A DNA stretch of 34,922 nucleotides from Rhodospirillaceae bacterium. Lineage in GTDB: Bacteria; Pseudomonadota; Alphaproteobacteria; Rhodospirillales; Casp-alpha2. A program made the translations under genes and the position numbers. The stretch spans positions 1-34,922 of the forward strand of contig JABJBP010000128.1 in assembly GCA_018665815.1 (NCBI GenBank), written 5' to 3'. Under the pieces are notes generated by a model. The model had not been told where the DNA came from. It saw only the letters and a list, made by a program, of their open reading frames with translations, and did no database searches. This document shows, one piece after another, positions 1 through 8,500 of this stretch (position 1 is the stretch's first letter; every line of letters starts with the position of its first letter).

Positions 1-57
1 CCTCGTGATTTGAATTGCCGGTGGTGTCCAACATATAGGATGCTGCGGCGTTTGGCG

Positions 58-90
58 AAAGCCGTGATCGGTTTTTGCAATCGGCTTTTT
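58..90 (+). terminator. Intrinsic-terminator-like hairpin upstream of prfB
   Basis: AAAGCCG at 58-64 can pair with CGGCTTT at 82-88, and the right arm runs into five T residues (86-90). The loop is long, but two more A-T pairs are possible across a small bulge. It probably ends transcription of a gene left of the window. No coding end for that gene can be assigned with confidence in bases 1-57. Confidence 0.45.
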
Positions 91-94
91 CTAT

Positions 95-130
95 CTTGTT
101 ATCGGGCTTGTTATCGGGCTTCTTATCGGA
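95..130 (+). repeat. Three tandem copies of a 12-bp unit in the prfB leader
   Basis: CTTGTTATCGGG occurs at 95-106 and 107-118, followed by a degenerate third copy, CTTCTTATCGGA, at 119-130. It lies between the terminator-like hairpin and the prfB start codon. It may be simple slippage; no regulator is known to me for this unit. Confidence 0.8.
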
Positions 131-165
131 ACCGACCGAGCCAACATTTGGATAAGACCCAACCT

Positions 166-1288
166 ATGCGCGCAGAAATCGACTCCCTGGCCTCAGACAT
201 CAAGCAGTCCTCCGAACTGCTGAGGAGGCATCTTTGACTATGATCAGGCAATACTCCGTCTTGAGGAACTGAATTCACTCGCCGAAGGGCCCGACCTCTG
301 GAATGACCCGACCAAGGCGCAAAAGGTGATGCGCGAACGCAACCAGCTGGAAAGCGGCCTAAAGGCCGTCGACGAGCTGGAGCGTGAACTGGCCGACAAT
401 ATCGAATTGATCGAGCTGGGTGAATTGGAGGACGACGCGGACGTCGTCACCGAAGCCGAAGCGGCCATCAGCGCGCTTCATAAGCGCGCCGCCACGGCGG
501 AACTTCAGACTCTGTTGTCGGGCGAGGCAGATGCCAACGACTGCTATCTAGAAATCAATGCCGGTGCCGGCGGTACCGAAGCTCAGGACTGGGCTGAGAT
601 GGTGGCGCGGATGTATATGCGCTGGGCTGAAAGCAAGGGCTACAAGGTTGAATGGCTGGCGGAAAGTGCCGGTGAAGAGGCTGGCATCAAATCGGTGACG
701 GTTAAATTCTCTGGCCTGAATGCCTATGGATGGATGAAAACCGAGTCGGGTGTGCACCGGCTGGTCCGTATCTCACCTTATGATTCATCGGCGCGTCGTC
801 ACACCAGTTTCGCCTCGGCCTGGGTTTATCCCGTCCTCGATGACGATATTGATATCGACATCGAAGAAAAGGACGTCCGCGTCGATACCTATCGGGCGTC
901 TGGGGCAGGGGGGCAGCACATCAACAAAACCGATTCGGCCGTGCGTCTTACCCACGAGCCGACGGGCATTGTCGTTCAATGCCAGAACGACCGATCACAG
1001 CATAAAAACCGCGCTGCGGCATGGAAGATGCTGAAGGCGCGTCTCTATGAAGCCGAACTACAACGCCGCGAAGAGGAATCCCAGGCCGAACACGAAGCCA
1101 AGACGGATATCGGCTGGGGCCATCAAATCCGATCTTACGTTTTGCAGCCCTACCAGATGGTCAAGGATCTGCGGACCAATGTGGAGACGTCGAATACCCA
1201 GGCTGTCCTGGATGGCGATCTGGATGCTTTTATGGCCGCGGCCCTAGCGCAGCGGGTCCGGGGCGGCGATGAGGCGAGCGACGGTTAG
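166..1288 (+). CDS. prfB: Peptide chain release factor 2 (programmed +1 frameshift)
   Basis: RF2 reads UGA and UAA stop codons and triggers hydrolysis of peptidyl-tRNA on the ribosome. The gene is in two frames: ATG 166 gives 23 codons ending in CTT followed by an in-frame TGA (235-237). Reading resumes +1 at GAC (236) and runs to 1288, giving 373 residues. The joined sequence (LRRHL then DYDQA) matches the usual RF2 junction. The catalytic GGQ is at residues 248-250. The stop-recognition tripeptide is SPY (203-205) rather than the SPF of E. coli; I recall SPY as usual in alphaproteobacterial RF2. The Shine-Dalgarno before ATG 166 is weak, but the N-terminus from here matches the family. The gene ends three bases before the convergent dehydrogenase gene. 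Confidence 0.96.
223..238 (+). other. prfB: prfB programmed +1 frameshift site
   Basis: An internal Shine-Dalgarno-like AGGAGG (223-228) lies three bases before CTT TGA C (232-238), the same arrangement as in E. coli prfB. Low RF2 makes termination at TGA slow, so the CTT tRNA slips one base forward and full-length RF2 is made. This is an autoregulatory loop. Confidence 0.95.
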
Positions 1289-1291
1289 CCG

Positions 1292-2302
1292 CTAGACTTT
1301 GATCACCAGCTTGCCGAAATGTCCGGCCTCCTGCATGGCATGATAGGCCGCTTTGGCCTCATTGAAGTCGAAAACCGTATCGATGACGGGCTTGATTTGG
1401 TCCGCGGCCATGGCATCCGCCATGTCTTCGAACATCATCCTTGGCCCGACGTAAATGCCGCGGACACTGAGCGATTTTCGCATGATATCCGTCGGTACAA
1501 TGGAGCCGCCGGCGCCGGTTAGAATGCCGATCAAGGCCACGGTGCCACCGACTCGGACGGCGGTGATTGATTTTTGCAACGTGCCCGGGCCGCCGACCTC
1601 GATGACCCGATCAACGCCGTTGCCGTCAGTAAGCTCCAGGACGGCGGTCTCCCATTCGGGAGTGTCGCGGTAGTTGATGGTTTCCGCTGCGCCCAAACCC
1701 TTGATGCGGGATAGTTTTTCATCGCTCGATGAGGTGGCGATGGTGCGGATGCCTAGCATCGTGCAGAACTGTTGGGCGAATACGGAAACCCCACCGGTGC
1801 CCAGGATCAGGACCGTGTCATCGGTGGTGGCCGGTTCAATGGCGTGCAGCGCGTGCCAGGCCGTCAACGCCGCGCAAGGCAGTGTCGCGGCTTCTTCGAT
1901 GGAAAGATATTCTGGAACGGCGACGCAGCCTGTCTCGTTCAGCATCACATATTCCGCCAAGACGCCGTCAATGGCGCCGCCCAACGCCGAGGCCATGGCA
2001 CCCGGGGATATCGGCCCGCTAACCCAATTTTGGAAAAAGCATCCCATCACCCGTTCACCCGGGGTGATACGGGTGACGCCGGTTCCGACGGCCTCGACGG
2101 TGCCGGCGCAATCGGAGTTAGGGACCGTCGGGTAGGGAAGGCCGCGCCCGACGGGATCTAGGATGGTTGAGAGGTCCCGATAATTGACGCTCGACGCACC
2201 AACCTTGACCAGCACTTGTCCTGGCCCCGGCTCGGGCATTGGGCGGTCATTCAATGCCAAGGCGTCGATACTGCCGTCTGATACGATTTCCCAGGCTTTC
2301 AT
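1292..2302 (-). CDS. MDR-family zinc-type alcohol dehydrogenase / quinone oxidoreductase
   Basis: This is a medium-chain dehydrogenase/reductase, probably NAD(P)H-dependent; the substrate is unknown. The N-terminal GroES-like domain contains NYRD (about 40-43) and a PNSDCAGTVEAVG segment. The Rossmann domain has GTGGVS near 168-173, followed by the IATSSSDEKL and INYRD segments typical of the COG0604-like branch. There is no four-cysteine structural zinc loop, which points to the quinone-oxidoreductase-like side of the family. I chose ATG 2302 (336 aa), preceded at a normal distance by GGACGG; an upstream in-frame GTG at 2314 is possible. The gene starts 15 bases after the fliL stop and is probably the last gene of the minus-strand run. 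Its link to the upstream genes is not obvious. Confidence 0.85.
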   Translation of the reverse strand: MKAWEIVSDGSIDALALNDRPMPEPGPGQVLVKVGASSVNYRDLSTILDPVGRGLPYPTVPNSDCAGTVEAVGTGVTRITPGERVMGCFFQNWVSGPISPGAMASALGGAIDGVLAEYVMLNETGCVAVPEYLSIEEAATLPCAALTAWHALHAIEPATTDDTVLILGTGGVSVFAQQFCTMLGIRTIATSSSDEKLSRIKGLGAAETINYRDTPEWETAVLELTDGNGVDRVIEVGGPGTLQKSITAVRVGGTVALIGILTGAGGSIVPTDIMRKSLSVRGIYVGPRMMFEDMADAMAADQIKPVIDTVFDFNEAKAAYHAMQEAGHFGKLVIKV

Positions 2303-2317
2303 CAATCCGTCCACCCG

Positions 2318-2843
2318 TTACTGCAACAAGAATTCTTTGAACAAGATGCCGTGTACATGGGTCGGGGCAAGGACATTGTTCAAAATGTTCACCAAATCAA
2401 ACCGCAGTTGGTCAGATCCAGCCTTGCCTGTCAGGTCCTGGCGTTCCTGGTCGCGGAGATGAGTGATGATGGGGTCAATGACCTCGGTTTTTTTATCTTC
2501 CAGTTTGTCCTGATCCTTGCTGTCCAATTGGACGACAACGATGGCCCGTAAAAATGGCGCGCGGCACCGGCCGGTTTTCAAATCCGCTTTGATCTGTGGC
2601 AATTCGACCCTGACCGGGGCGCCTAATTGAATTTCGGCACTGGTTTTTTCACGCTCGATGCCCAGCATGGAATCCAAAAATCCCAACATGAATGCAGCGC
2701 CGCCGCCAACAATAATCAATGCCAAAACGCCGAGCCCCGCCATCGCGGCAAGTTTTTTCTTGTTAACTTTCTTTTTCGGCTTCCTCGCCGCCCATTTCCC
2801 CTTCCTCGGGTTCCATGGCGTCTTCGTCGATATCGGCGGTCAT
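2318..2843 (-). CDS. fliL: Flagellar basal body-associated protein FliL, N-terminal frameshift
   Basis: FliL is a single-span inner-membrane protein that associates with the flagellar stator and supports motor torque. The open frame from ATG 2743 (141 aa) begins directly with the membrane segment (about residues 3-22) and continues into a periplasmic FliL domain ending HGILFKEFLLQ. This ATG has no Shine-Dalgarno, and no start codon lies upstream in its frame. A good start does exist at ATG 2843 (GGGAG upstream). It encodes an acidic stretch of 26 residues, then TAA at 2765-2763. Shifting +1 within the A-rich tract at 2776-2766 joins the acidic stretch to KKVNKKKLAA and the membrane segment, giving a typical alphaproteobacterial FliL of about 174 aa. 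The coordinates cover this joined form. No other flagellar gene is visible nearby. Confidence 0.75.
2763..2776 (-). other. fliL: Site of the apparent +1 frameshift in fliL
   Basis: On the minus strand the tract reads GAAAAAGAAAGTTAAC. The upstream frame reads GAA AAA GAA AGT TAA. Removing one A from the five-A run (2776-2772) restores Lys-Lys-Val-Asn-Lys into the membrane segment. It may be a base-calling or assembly indel, a true mutation, or recoding; the sequence alone cannot decide. Confidence 0.7.
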
Positions 2844-2880
2844 AGTGCTCTCCCGTTAATCGGATGATCTCACCCGGTGC

Positions 2881-2892
2881 GTTTATATAAAC
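2881..2892. promoter_or_regulatory. 12-bp AT-rich palindrome upstream of fliL
   Basis: GTTTATATAAAC is a perfect palindrome in the 100-base gap between the DUF455 stop and the fliL start. It could hold a -10-like element for fliL, but no convincing -35 partner was found, so the regulatory role is a guess. Confidence 0.25.
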
Positions 2893-2943
2893 AGTAAACT
2901 CAAATGCCGACCGGAATGACAAGGGTTGCGTGTAATCCGTTGC

Positions 2944-3762
2944 CTAAGAATCTGCGGCATCGGCATAAAGTTGATAATAGGCAGGCGCCATGCCGGCGGC
3001 ATCGCGGGCTTGACTATTGAACGGTGGTTTCAGATTACCGCCGAACCGTGTTTCAATAATTTCATGAAAGGCGGCAATGGGTTCTAGTCCGCGCTGCCGG
3101 GCAAGAAATTCAAACCAACGCACACCGGCGGCGACGTGGGGAATTTCCTCGGTGCCAATGAATTCCAAAAGATCGGCGGTGGCGTCGTCACCGGTTCGGC
3201 GGAACCGGGCGACGGCAGCGGGCGTTGTGTCCAGGCCGCGCGCTTCTAACACCATGGGGACCAAGGCCAATCGCGCCAATAGGTCATCAGAAGTTGCCGA
3301 TGAGGCTTCCCAAAGGCCATCGTGGCCAGGTAGGTCGCCGTAGGCGCCGCCAAGATCATCCAGACGCCCGCACAATAATTCGAAATGCCGCGCTTCATCC
3401 GCCGCGACCCCAACCCAATCATCATAAAATGCCGTTGGCATGGCCTCATCAGTGAACCGCGCGACAATGTCCCAAGCCAGATCAATCGCGTTAAATTCAA
3501 TATGCGCGATGGCGTGGACAAATGCGAAGTGGCCGGCTTCCCCGCCCTTTGAGCGCCTGGGCATGAGGCGGGGTGCCAACAGTTCGGGCTTTGGCGGCCT
3601 AGCCGGGCGATCCGGTGGTGACACGTCACCGATGGTCGAAAGGGTGCCGGCTTGCCAGGCATCGGCATGCAACCGCGATTGGGCAATCTTGCCTTCCGGC
3701 GTTGGCTCATTGATGACCGCGACGGCGGCGCCCGTCAGGCTTGTCGGGCTGGTGGCGTTCAC
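2944..3762 (-). CDS. DUF455 ferritin-like protein
   Basis: This 272-residue protein belongs to the DUF455/COG2833 family (PF04305), with a ferritin-like helical fold and no established function. Candidate metal-ligand motifs are spread over the helices: HIEFNAIDLAWD, then DEARHFELL, EARGLD and GTEEIPHV, the Glu and Glu-x-x-His pattern expected for a di-metal site. I chose GTG 3762, which overlaps the bcp stop as GTGA; a GGAGG lies slightly further upstream than usual. The frame is open for 56 more codons upstream, but that part lies inside bcp and has no family features. The tight overlap with a peroxiredoxin gene suggests coupled translation and perhaps a redox or oxidative-stress role, which is inference. 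Confidence 0.85.
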   Translation of the reverse strand: MNATSPTSLTGAAVAVINEPTPEGKIAQSRLHADAWQAGTLSTIGDVSPPDRPARPPKPELLAPRLMPRRSKGGEAGHFAFVHAIAHIEFNAIDLAWDIVARFTDEAMPTAFYDDWVGVAADEARHFELLCGRLDDLGGAYGDLPGHDGLWEASSATSDDLLARLALVPMVLEARGLDTTPAAVARFRRTGDDATADLLEFIGTEEIPHVAAGVRWFEFLARQRGLEPIAAFHEIIETRFGGNLKPPFNSQARDAAGMAPAYYQLYADAADS

Positions 3763-4223
3763 AGCGCGCGCACTGCCTCCAGGACATCCTCGGCGTGATT
3801 TTTGACACGGACCTTGCGCCAGACGTTTCGGATAACGCCCGTCGCGTCGATGACAAATGTGGTGCGGACAATGCCCATAAACTCGCGGCCCATGAATTTT
3901 TTCAACTGCCAAACCCCATAGGCCTCGCAAAGCGCTCCGTCCTCATCGGACAAAAGGGCGAAATTCAAATCGTGTTTGGCTTTGAACTTGTCGTGGCGCT
4001 TGGGGCTGTCTTTGGACGCACCGACAACGACGGCACCGGCTTTTTCGAATGCCGCCATGCGGTCGCGGAAACCCCCAGCCTCGGTGGTGCAGCCCGGTGT
4101 CATGTCCTTGGGATAAAAGTACAAGACCACGGTCTTGCCCTTCAGGTCCTTCAGGGAAAGCGTTTGATCGGAATAAGTGGGAAGGGTGAATTCAGGTGCT
4201 TTGTCGCCGACGTCAACGCTCAT
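3759..4223 (-). CDS. bcp: Thioredoxin-dependent thiol peroxidase (BCP/PrxQ type)
   Basis: BCP-type peroxiredoxins reduce hydrogen and organic peroxides, with electrons from thioredoxin. The 154-residue protein has the thioredoxin-fold start GDKAPEFTLP and the peroxidatic motif PKDMTPGCTTEAGGFRD. The peroxidatic Cys is C45, with T42 and P43 also conserved. The resolving Cys found five residues later in E. coli BCP is Gly here (G50), so the enzyme may act as a 1-Cys peroxiredoxin or use another thiol. I chose ATG 4223; the frame is open 15 codons further upstream, but the family begins at MSVDVGDKAP. It lies 66 bases after the maoC-like gene, and its stop overlaps the DUF455 start. Confidence 0.92.
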   Translation of the reverse strand: MSVDVGDKAPEFTLPTYSDQTLSLKDLKGKTVVLYFYPKDMTPGCTTEAGGFRDRMAAFEKAGAVVVGASKDSPKRHDKFKAKHDLNFALLSDEDGALCEAYGVWQLKKFMGREFMGIVRTTFVIDATGVIRNVWRKVRVKNHAEDVLEAVRAL

Positions 4224-4289
4224 GCTAGAATCCAGTATGGAGTTTGTTGTTGTGGTCGGGCCGAACAATCAACCGCCCCAGCCGTCAAA

Positions 4290-4778
4290 TCAAGCCGCAT
4301 GGGCCGGTGTCCAAAGCGACAGCCATTCGGCGTAAACGACAGGGCCTTCAATGCCGTCGACTTCCAATTCATGCTTCGTTGTCATCAGGCACCGGCCATC
4401 ATCGCGGTGCGTGGCATCAAGTAGGGAAATTCGATCTCGCAGACGGAATGTGTCGCCGACGGGAACCGGCTGAATGAAGCGGACTTTGTCGAAGCCGTAA
4501 TTCAAATTATAGACCGAGTCAGCGGGCCGCAGCCCGGTTTGGTCGGAAAAATAAATGATGAAATCCAACATCAAAAACCCCTGGGCGATGGTGCCACCAT
4601 AGGGGCTCTCGTCGACAGCCCGGGCTGGGTCCATGTGCAGCCAATGATCATGGTTGGTCAGCTCGCCGAACGCGGTGACCTGGCTTTGGTCCAGTTCCAA
4701 CCAATCGCTCAACGCCATTTCCTGGCCAACCCAGCGTTTGGCATCGGCGATGGTGAAGGTCCCTTCGAAGCGTGGCAT
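4290..4778 (-). CDS. MaoC-like (hot-dog fold) dehydratase
   Basis: This 162-residue single-domain hot-dog protein resembles the MaoC/NodN group of (R)-specific enoyl-CoA hydratases. The active-site region is recognisable but altered: TNHDHWLHMDPARA followed by SPYGGTIAQGFLML. In NodN-like proteins the usual order is Asp-His-Gln-Trp-Ile-His; here the Asp is displaced by one position (H43, D44, H48), and the AHG motif after the two glycines reads AQG (65-67). The fold is well supported, but hydratase activity is less certain. The start at 4778 has AGGAG seven bases upstream. It is the first gene of the minus-strand run and is divergent from the alpha/beta hydrolase, with 81 bases between them. 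Confidence 0.8.
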   Translation of the reverse strand: MPRFEGTFTIADAKRWVGQEMALSDWLELDQSQVTAFGELTNHDHWLHMDPARAVDESPYGGTIAQGFLMLDFIIYFSDQTGLRPADSVYNLNYGFDKVRFIQPVPVGDTFRLRDRISLLDATHRDDGRCLMTTKHELEVDGIEGPVVYAEWLSLWTPAHAA

Positions 4779-4859
4779 ACTGGTCTCCTAGGTCGCGTCA
4801 ATTGATCTTGTGATCGATCCCATGATTGACTGGGCGCCGCCGACAAACAAGGAGACGGT

Positions 4860-5591
4860 ATGGCCAATTTTGTTCTGGTGCACGGCGCCTACCATGCAGC
4901 TTGGTGCTGGCAGCGTGTGGTGCCGGTTTTGGAACAAGCTGGTCACCGGGTGAGTGCGCCGGATTTGCCGGGTCATGGTGATGACAAGGCGCCACCTGCG
5001 GACGTCACGATGTCGAGCTATGCGGGGCGTGTCGCCGAGGTCGTGGCCGGTTTTGAGGCGCCGGTCATTTTGGTCGGCCACAGCATGGCCGGCGCCGTGG
5101 TCGCGCAGGCCGCCGAATTGATGCCGGACCGGATCGCGCAGGTGATATTTCTCACCGCCTATATTCCCGCCGACGGGCAATCCGTTGCCGATATGGTGCG
5201 CCAAGACACGAATGTTCGAATTCCAGTCACCCGCCTCGAACACGATGGCGTGCCGTGTCTTGGCATCGAGCCCTATGCGTTAGGTCGACATTTCTACCAT
5301 GACGCCAACCCTGAAGATTTTGCTTGGTTGAAGGACAAGGTTCAGACACAGCCAATAGCCCCGTTCGGCGCGGCGCTGAACCTATCTGCGGAAAACTTCG
5401 ATCGCGTTAAAAAAGCCTATATCCTTTGCCGCGATGACCGGGCGATTGGGTTTTCATTGCAACGCCAAATGGCCGCGCGATGTGGCTGTAATCCGGTGGT
5501 TACCATGAAGTCGGGTCATTCGCCTTTCATCACGGCCCCGAACGAATTGTGCCAATTGTTGCTCGGCCTTGCGGGCGATAGCGACAACTAG
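4860..5591 (+). CDS. Alpha/beta hydrolase (esterase / methylesterase-like)
   Basis: This 243-residue alpha/beta-fold protein begins FVLVHGAYHAAWCW, the oxyanion-hole segment shared with plant methylesterases and hydroxynitrile lyases and their bacterial EstC-like relatives. The catalytic triad can be placed: nucleophile S75 in GHSMAG, an acid at D192 or D193, and H220 in SGHSPF. No signal peptide is seen, so it is probably cytoplasmic. AAGGAG lies six bases before the ATG. It ends one base before the convergent glnE stop. The natural substrate cannot be read from the sequence. Confidence 0.85.
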   Translation: MANFVLVHGAYHAAWCWQRVVPVLEQAGHRVSAPDLPGHGDDKAPPADVTMSSYAGRVAEVVAGFEAPVILVGHSMAGAVVAQAAELMPDRIAQVIFLTAYIPADGQSVADMVRQDTNVRIPVTRLEHDGVPCLGIEPYALGRHFYHDANPEDFAWLKDKVQTQPIAPFGAALNLSAENFDRVKKAYILCRDDRAIGFSLQRQMAARCGCNPVVTMKSGHSPFITAPNELCQLLLGLAGDSDN

Positions 5592-5592
5592 G

Positions 5593-8500
5593 TCACACAG
5601 GCGGCAATGGCATGTCTTCATCGTTGCCGGCGTTATCGGGAAGGTCGGTTGCGGGGGACTCAATCAGATCGCGGAAAATTTCATAGACACCGCTTGCGGC
5701 CTTGCTCATTTTTGCTTCCAATTCATCGAAAACATCGCAATCGCCTAATAAGGCAAGGCGGGATTTCAAGGTGTCGGAGAATTCAAAACCGTCACCCTCA
5801 ACCGTTAGCCCGAGCATCCCCAGCAAGCCGTGCCAAAGGTGCAGCGCATCGCCTAATTGTTCCGCTATGTCGGTATCCAATAGGCCGGCATGTTGCAGGT
5901 TCGTCAACTGTGTCACCGTGTTGTGGTCAAGGATTTCGGGGTGTGCCGCAGCATGGCGAAGCATGAGATACTGAGCAATAAATTCAATGTCCACGGTGCC
6001 GCCGCGCACTTGCTTCAAAGACCATGGACCGTCGGCGGGCTTGGCGGTGACCAACCGGTGGCGCATGCTGGCGACGTCACGCAGCACGTTTTCATTCGTG
6101 CGAGGGCCGGTAAGGGTCGATTTGATAGCAGCGTCAATTGCTTTCGCCAGAACGGTGGAGGTCGACATGATGATCCGTGATCGCGTCAGCGCCATGTGCT
6201 CCCAGGTCCAGGCGTCTTCATTTTGATACTTGATGAACGAACCCAGTGTTGTCGCGATCGGCCCGGAATTGCCTGACGGCCGAAGCCGCATATCAACCTC
6301 GTAAAGTCCACCTTCGGAGGTCAGCGCGGTCAGCGCGTTGATCAGGCGCTGGCTGAGGCGTGCGAAGTACTGAGTGATGGAAAGTGGTTTCTCGCCATCC
6401 GATTCCGCGGCATCGGAAGGAACGTCATAGATGAAAACCAAATCCAAATCCGAGTTCGCCGTCATCTCTCGGCTTCCAAGCTTGCCCAAGGCCAAGACGG
6501 CCATGGCGCTGCCTGGAACTTTTCCATGACGGCCTTCGAATTCCGCTGAGATCGGGCCGTACAGACATTTCACCGCAGTTTCGGCGATATCGCTGAGCGC
6601 CCGGGACGCGGCATCGGCGCTGACGAGGCCTTGCAAATGGTGAACGCCGGCTTGGAAGCGCCGGTCGTGAGCCCATCGGCGGCATAAATCGAGGACGTCC
6701 TCTGCATACTCTGCGCGTTCAAGAAGACGCGTCAATTCTGATTCCAAGGTGTCCCGATCAGGCAGGGCCTCGAAAAAGTCCGGCGCCAAGACGCTGTCCA
6801 GAACCGCCGGACGGCTGCTCAAGTGTCGCGCCAATCTCGGCGCCGCGCCGATGATTTCGGCCAGCAAGTCGAGCAAATGCGGATTTGCCTGAATCATGGC
6901 GAACAGTTGAACGCCAGTGGGCAGACCCTGCAGAAATTCATCAAATTTGATGAACGTTGCGTCCGGGTCTGGCGTGTCGCCAACCGACGTCAGCAATCGG
7001 GGTAGGATTTCGGTCAGGATTTCGCGGGCCCGAGTGCTGCGGACGGCGCGGTAGCGGCCATGATGCCAACCTCGAACCGTCGCGTCGACCATATCCGGTT
7101 GTTTGAAACCCAATGCGGCAATGGTTTCCAGGGTGTCCGGATCGGTATCGGCACCGGTGAAAACCAAATTGCCGGCACCCTCGACACTCAAGTCAGGCGC
7201 GTCGGCAAACAGGGCAGCGTAATGCGCGTGGGTTCGGTTCAGGTGCAAAAGAAGTTCATCGCTGAACGCTTCAGCTGACGGAAAACCCATGAACGTGGCG
7301 ATGCGAGAAAATTCGTTCTCATTGTCGGGAAGGGTTTGCGTTTGTTCGTCATTGATCATTTGCAGCCGGTGCTCAAGACGGCGCAAGAACGTGTAGGACG
7401 CGATCAGTTCGTTGGCTGCTGATGATGCGCATTGGCCGAAGTCGGCCAGGTCAGTGAGCGCTTGGATCGTTTGAGGCGTTCGCAAGCTAGGCTCGCGCCC
7501 GCCCCAGATCAATTGTTGGGTTTGCGCATAAAATTCAATTTCCCGAATGCCGCCAGGACCCAGTTTGATATTCCGGCCAAGAAGCTTGGCTTTATCCGGA
7601 TTGATGCCGCCGCCTTTGTGCGCATTAATTTGGCGTTTGATCGAATGGATATCCTGGATCGCCGCGAAATCGAGATTCTTACGCCAAACAAACGGGGTTA
7701 GATGGCGTAGGAACGCCGCGCCGGCGTCGGTATCGCCGGCCACTGGGCGGGCTTTGATCATTGCCGCGCGTTCCCAGTTCTGTCCGAGGCTTTCATAATA
7801 GGTTTCGGCGGCCAATACCGAGAGCGCCAATGGCGTCGCACTTGGGTCGGGGCGGAGCCGGAGATCGGTGCGGAAAACATACCCGTCAATGGTCCGTTCC
7901 TGAAGAATTCTGACCAAGCCGCGGGCAATGCGGATGAAGTGGTTTTGCAATTTGTCCGGTGTCGTGGTTTCGATGCATTCATCATCGAACAGCACAATCA
8001 GATCGATATCGCTGGAATAGTTGAGCTCAAACGCCCCGAGTTTGCCCATGCCGAGAATAATCAGGCCAGATTGGTTTTCCGGATCGACCTCGTCTTTCAA
8101 GGTGAATGCACCTTGAGCAGCAGATTCGCGAAGCAGGTGTGCAGATGCCACGGATAGGGATAAGGCGGCAAATTCCGATAATGTCTCGGTGACTTTCGAA
8201 AGCGGCCACTTGCCGCTAATATCAGCCAGCGCAACGGCCAAAGCGATTAGCCGCTTAGCAATGCGCAAAACCCTGGAAAGCGTGTTCTCGTTAAGGGATT
8301 CTTTGCGCTTTTCTGATAGGTCTATGAGAATCCGCCGGACTGTCTCATCGGGACCATCGATCATCAGCCGGCAAACAAATTCCGGATCGCGGATTGCCGA
8401 GACTGAAAGGAACGGACTATTTCCGAATATACATGCCATCAGCGCACCAGCGCTTGGGTTCGCGGCGATTTCCTTGGCGGTATCGGCACAGGGCAGCGGC

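Noticed and set aside
3741-4424. Plus-strand open frame of 227 codons across bcp and maoC-like genes
   Set aside because: It spans two genuine minus-strand genes and their gap, and has no domain.
4801-4820. Three GATC sites in a short stretch between the maoC-like gene and the hydrolase
   Set aside because: Too few sites to suggest an origin or methylation switch, and no other supporting elements.
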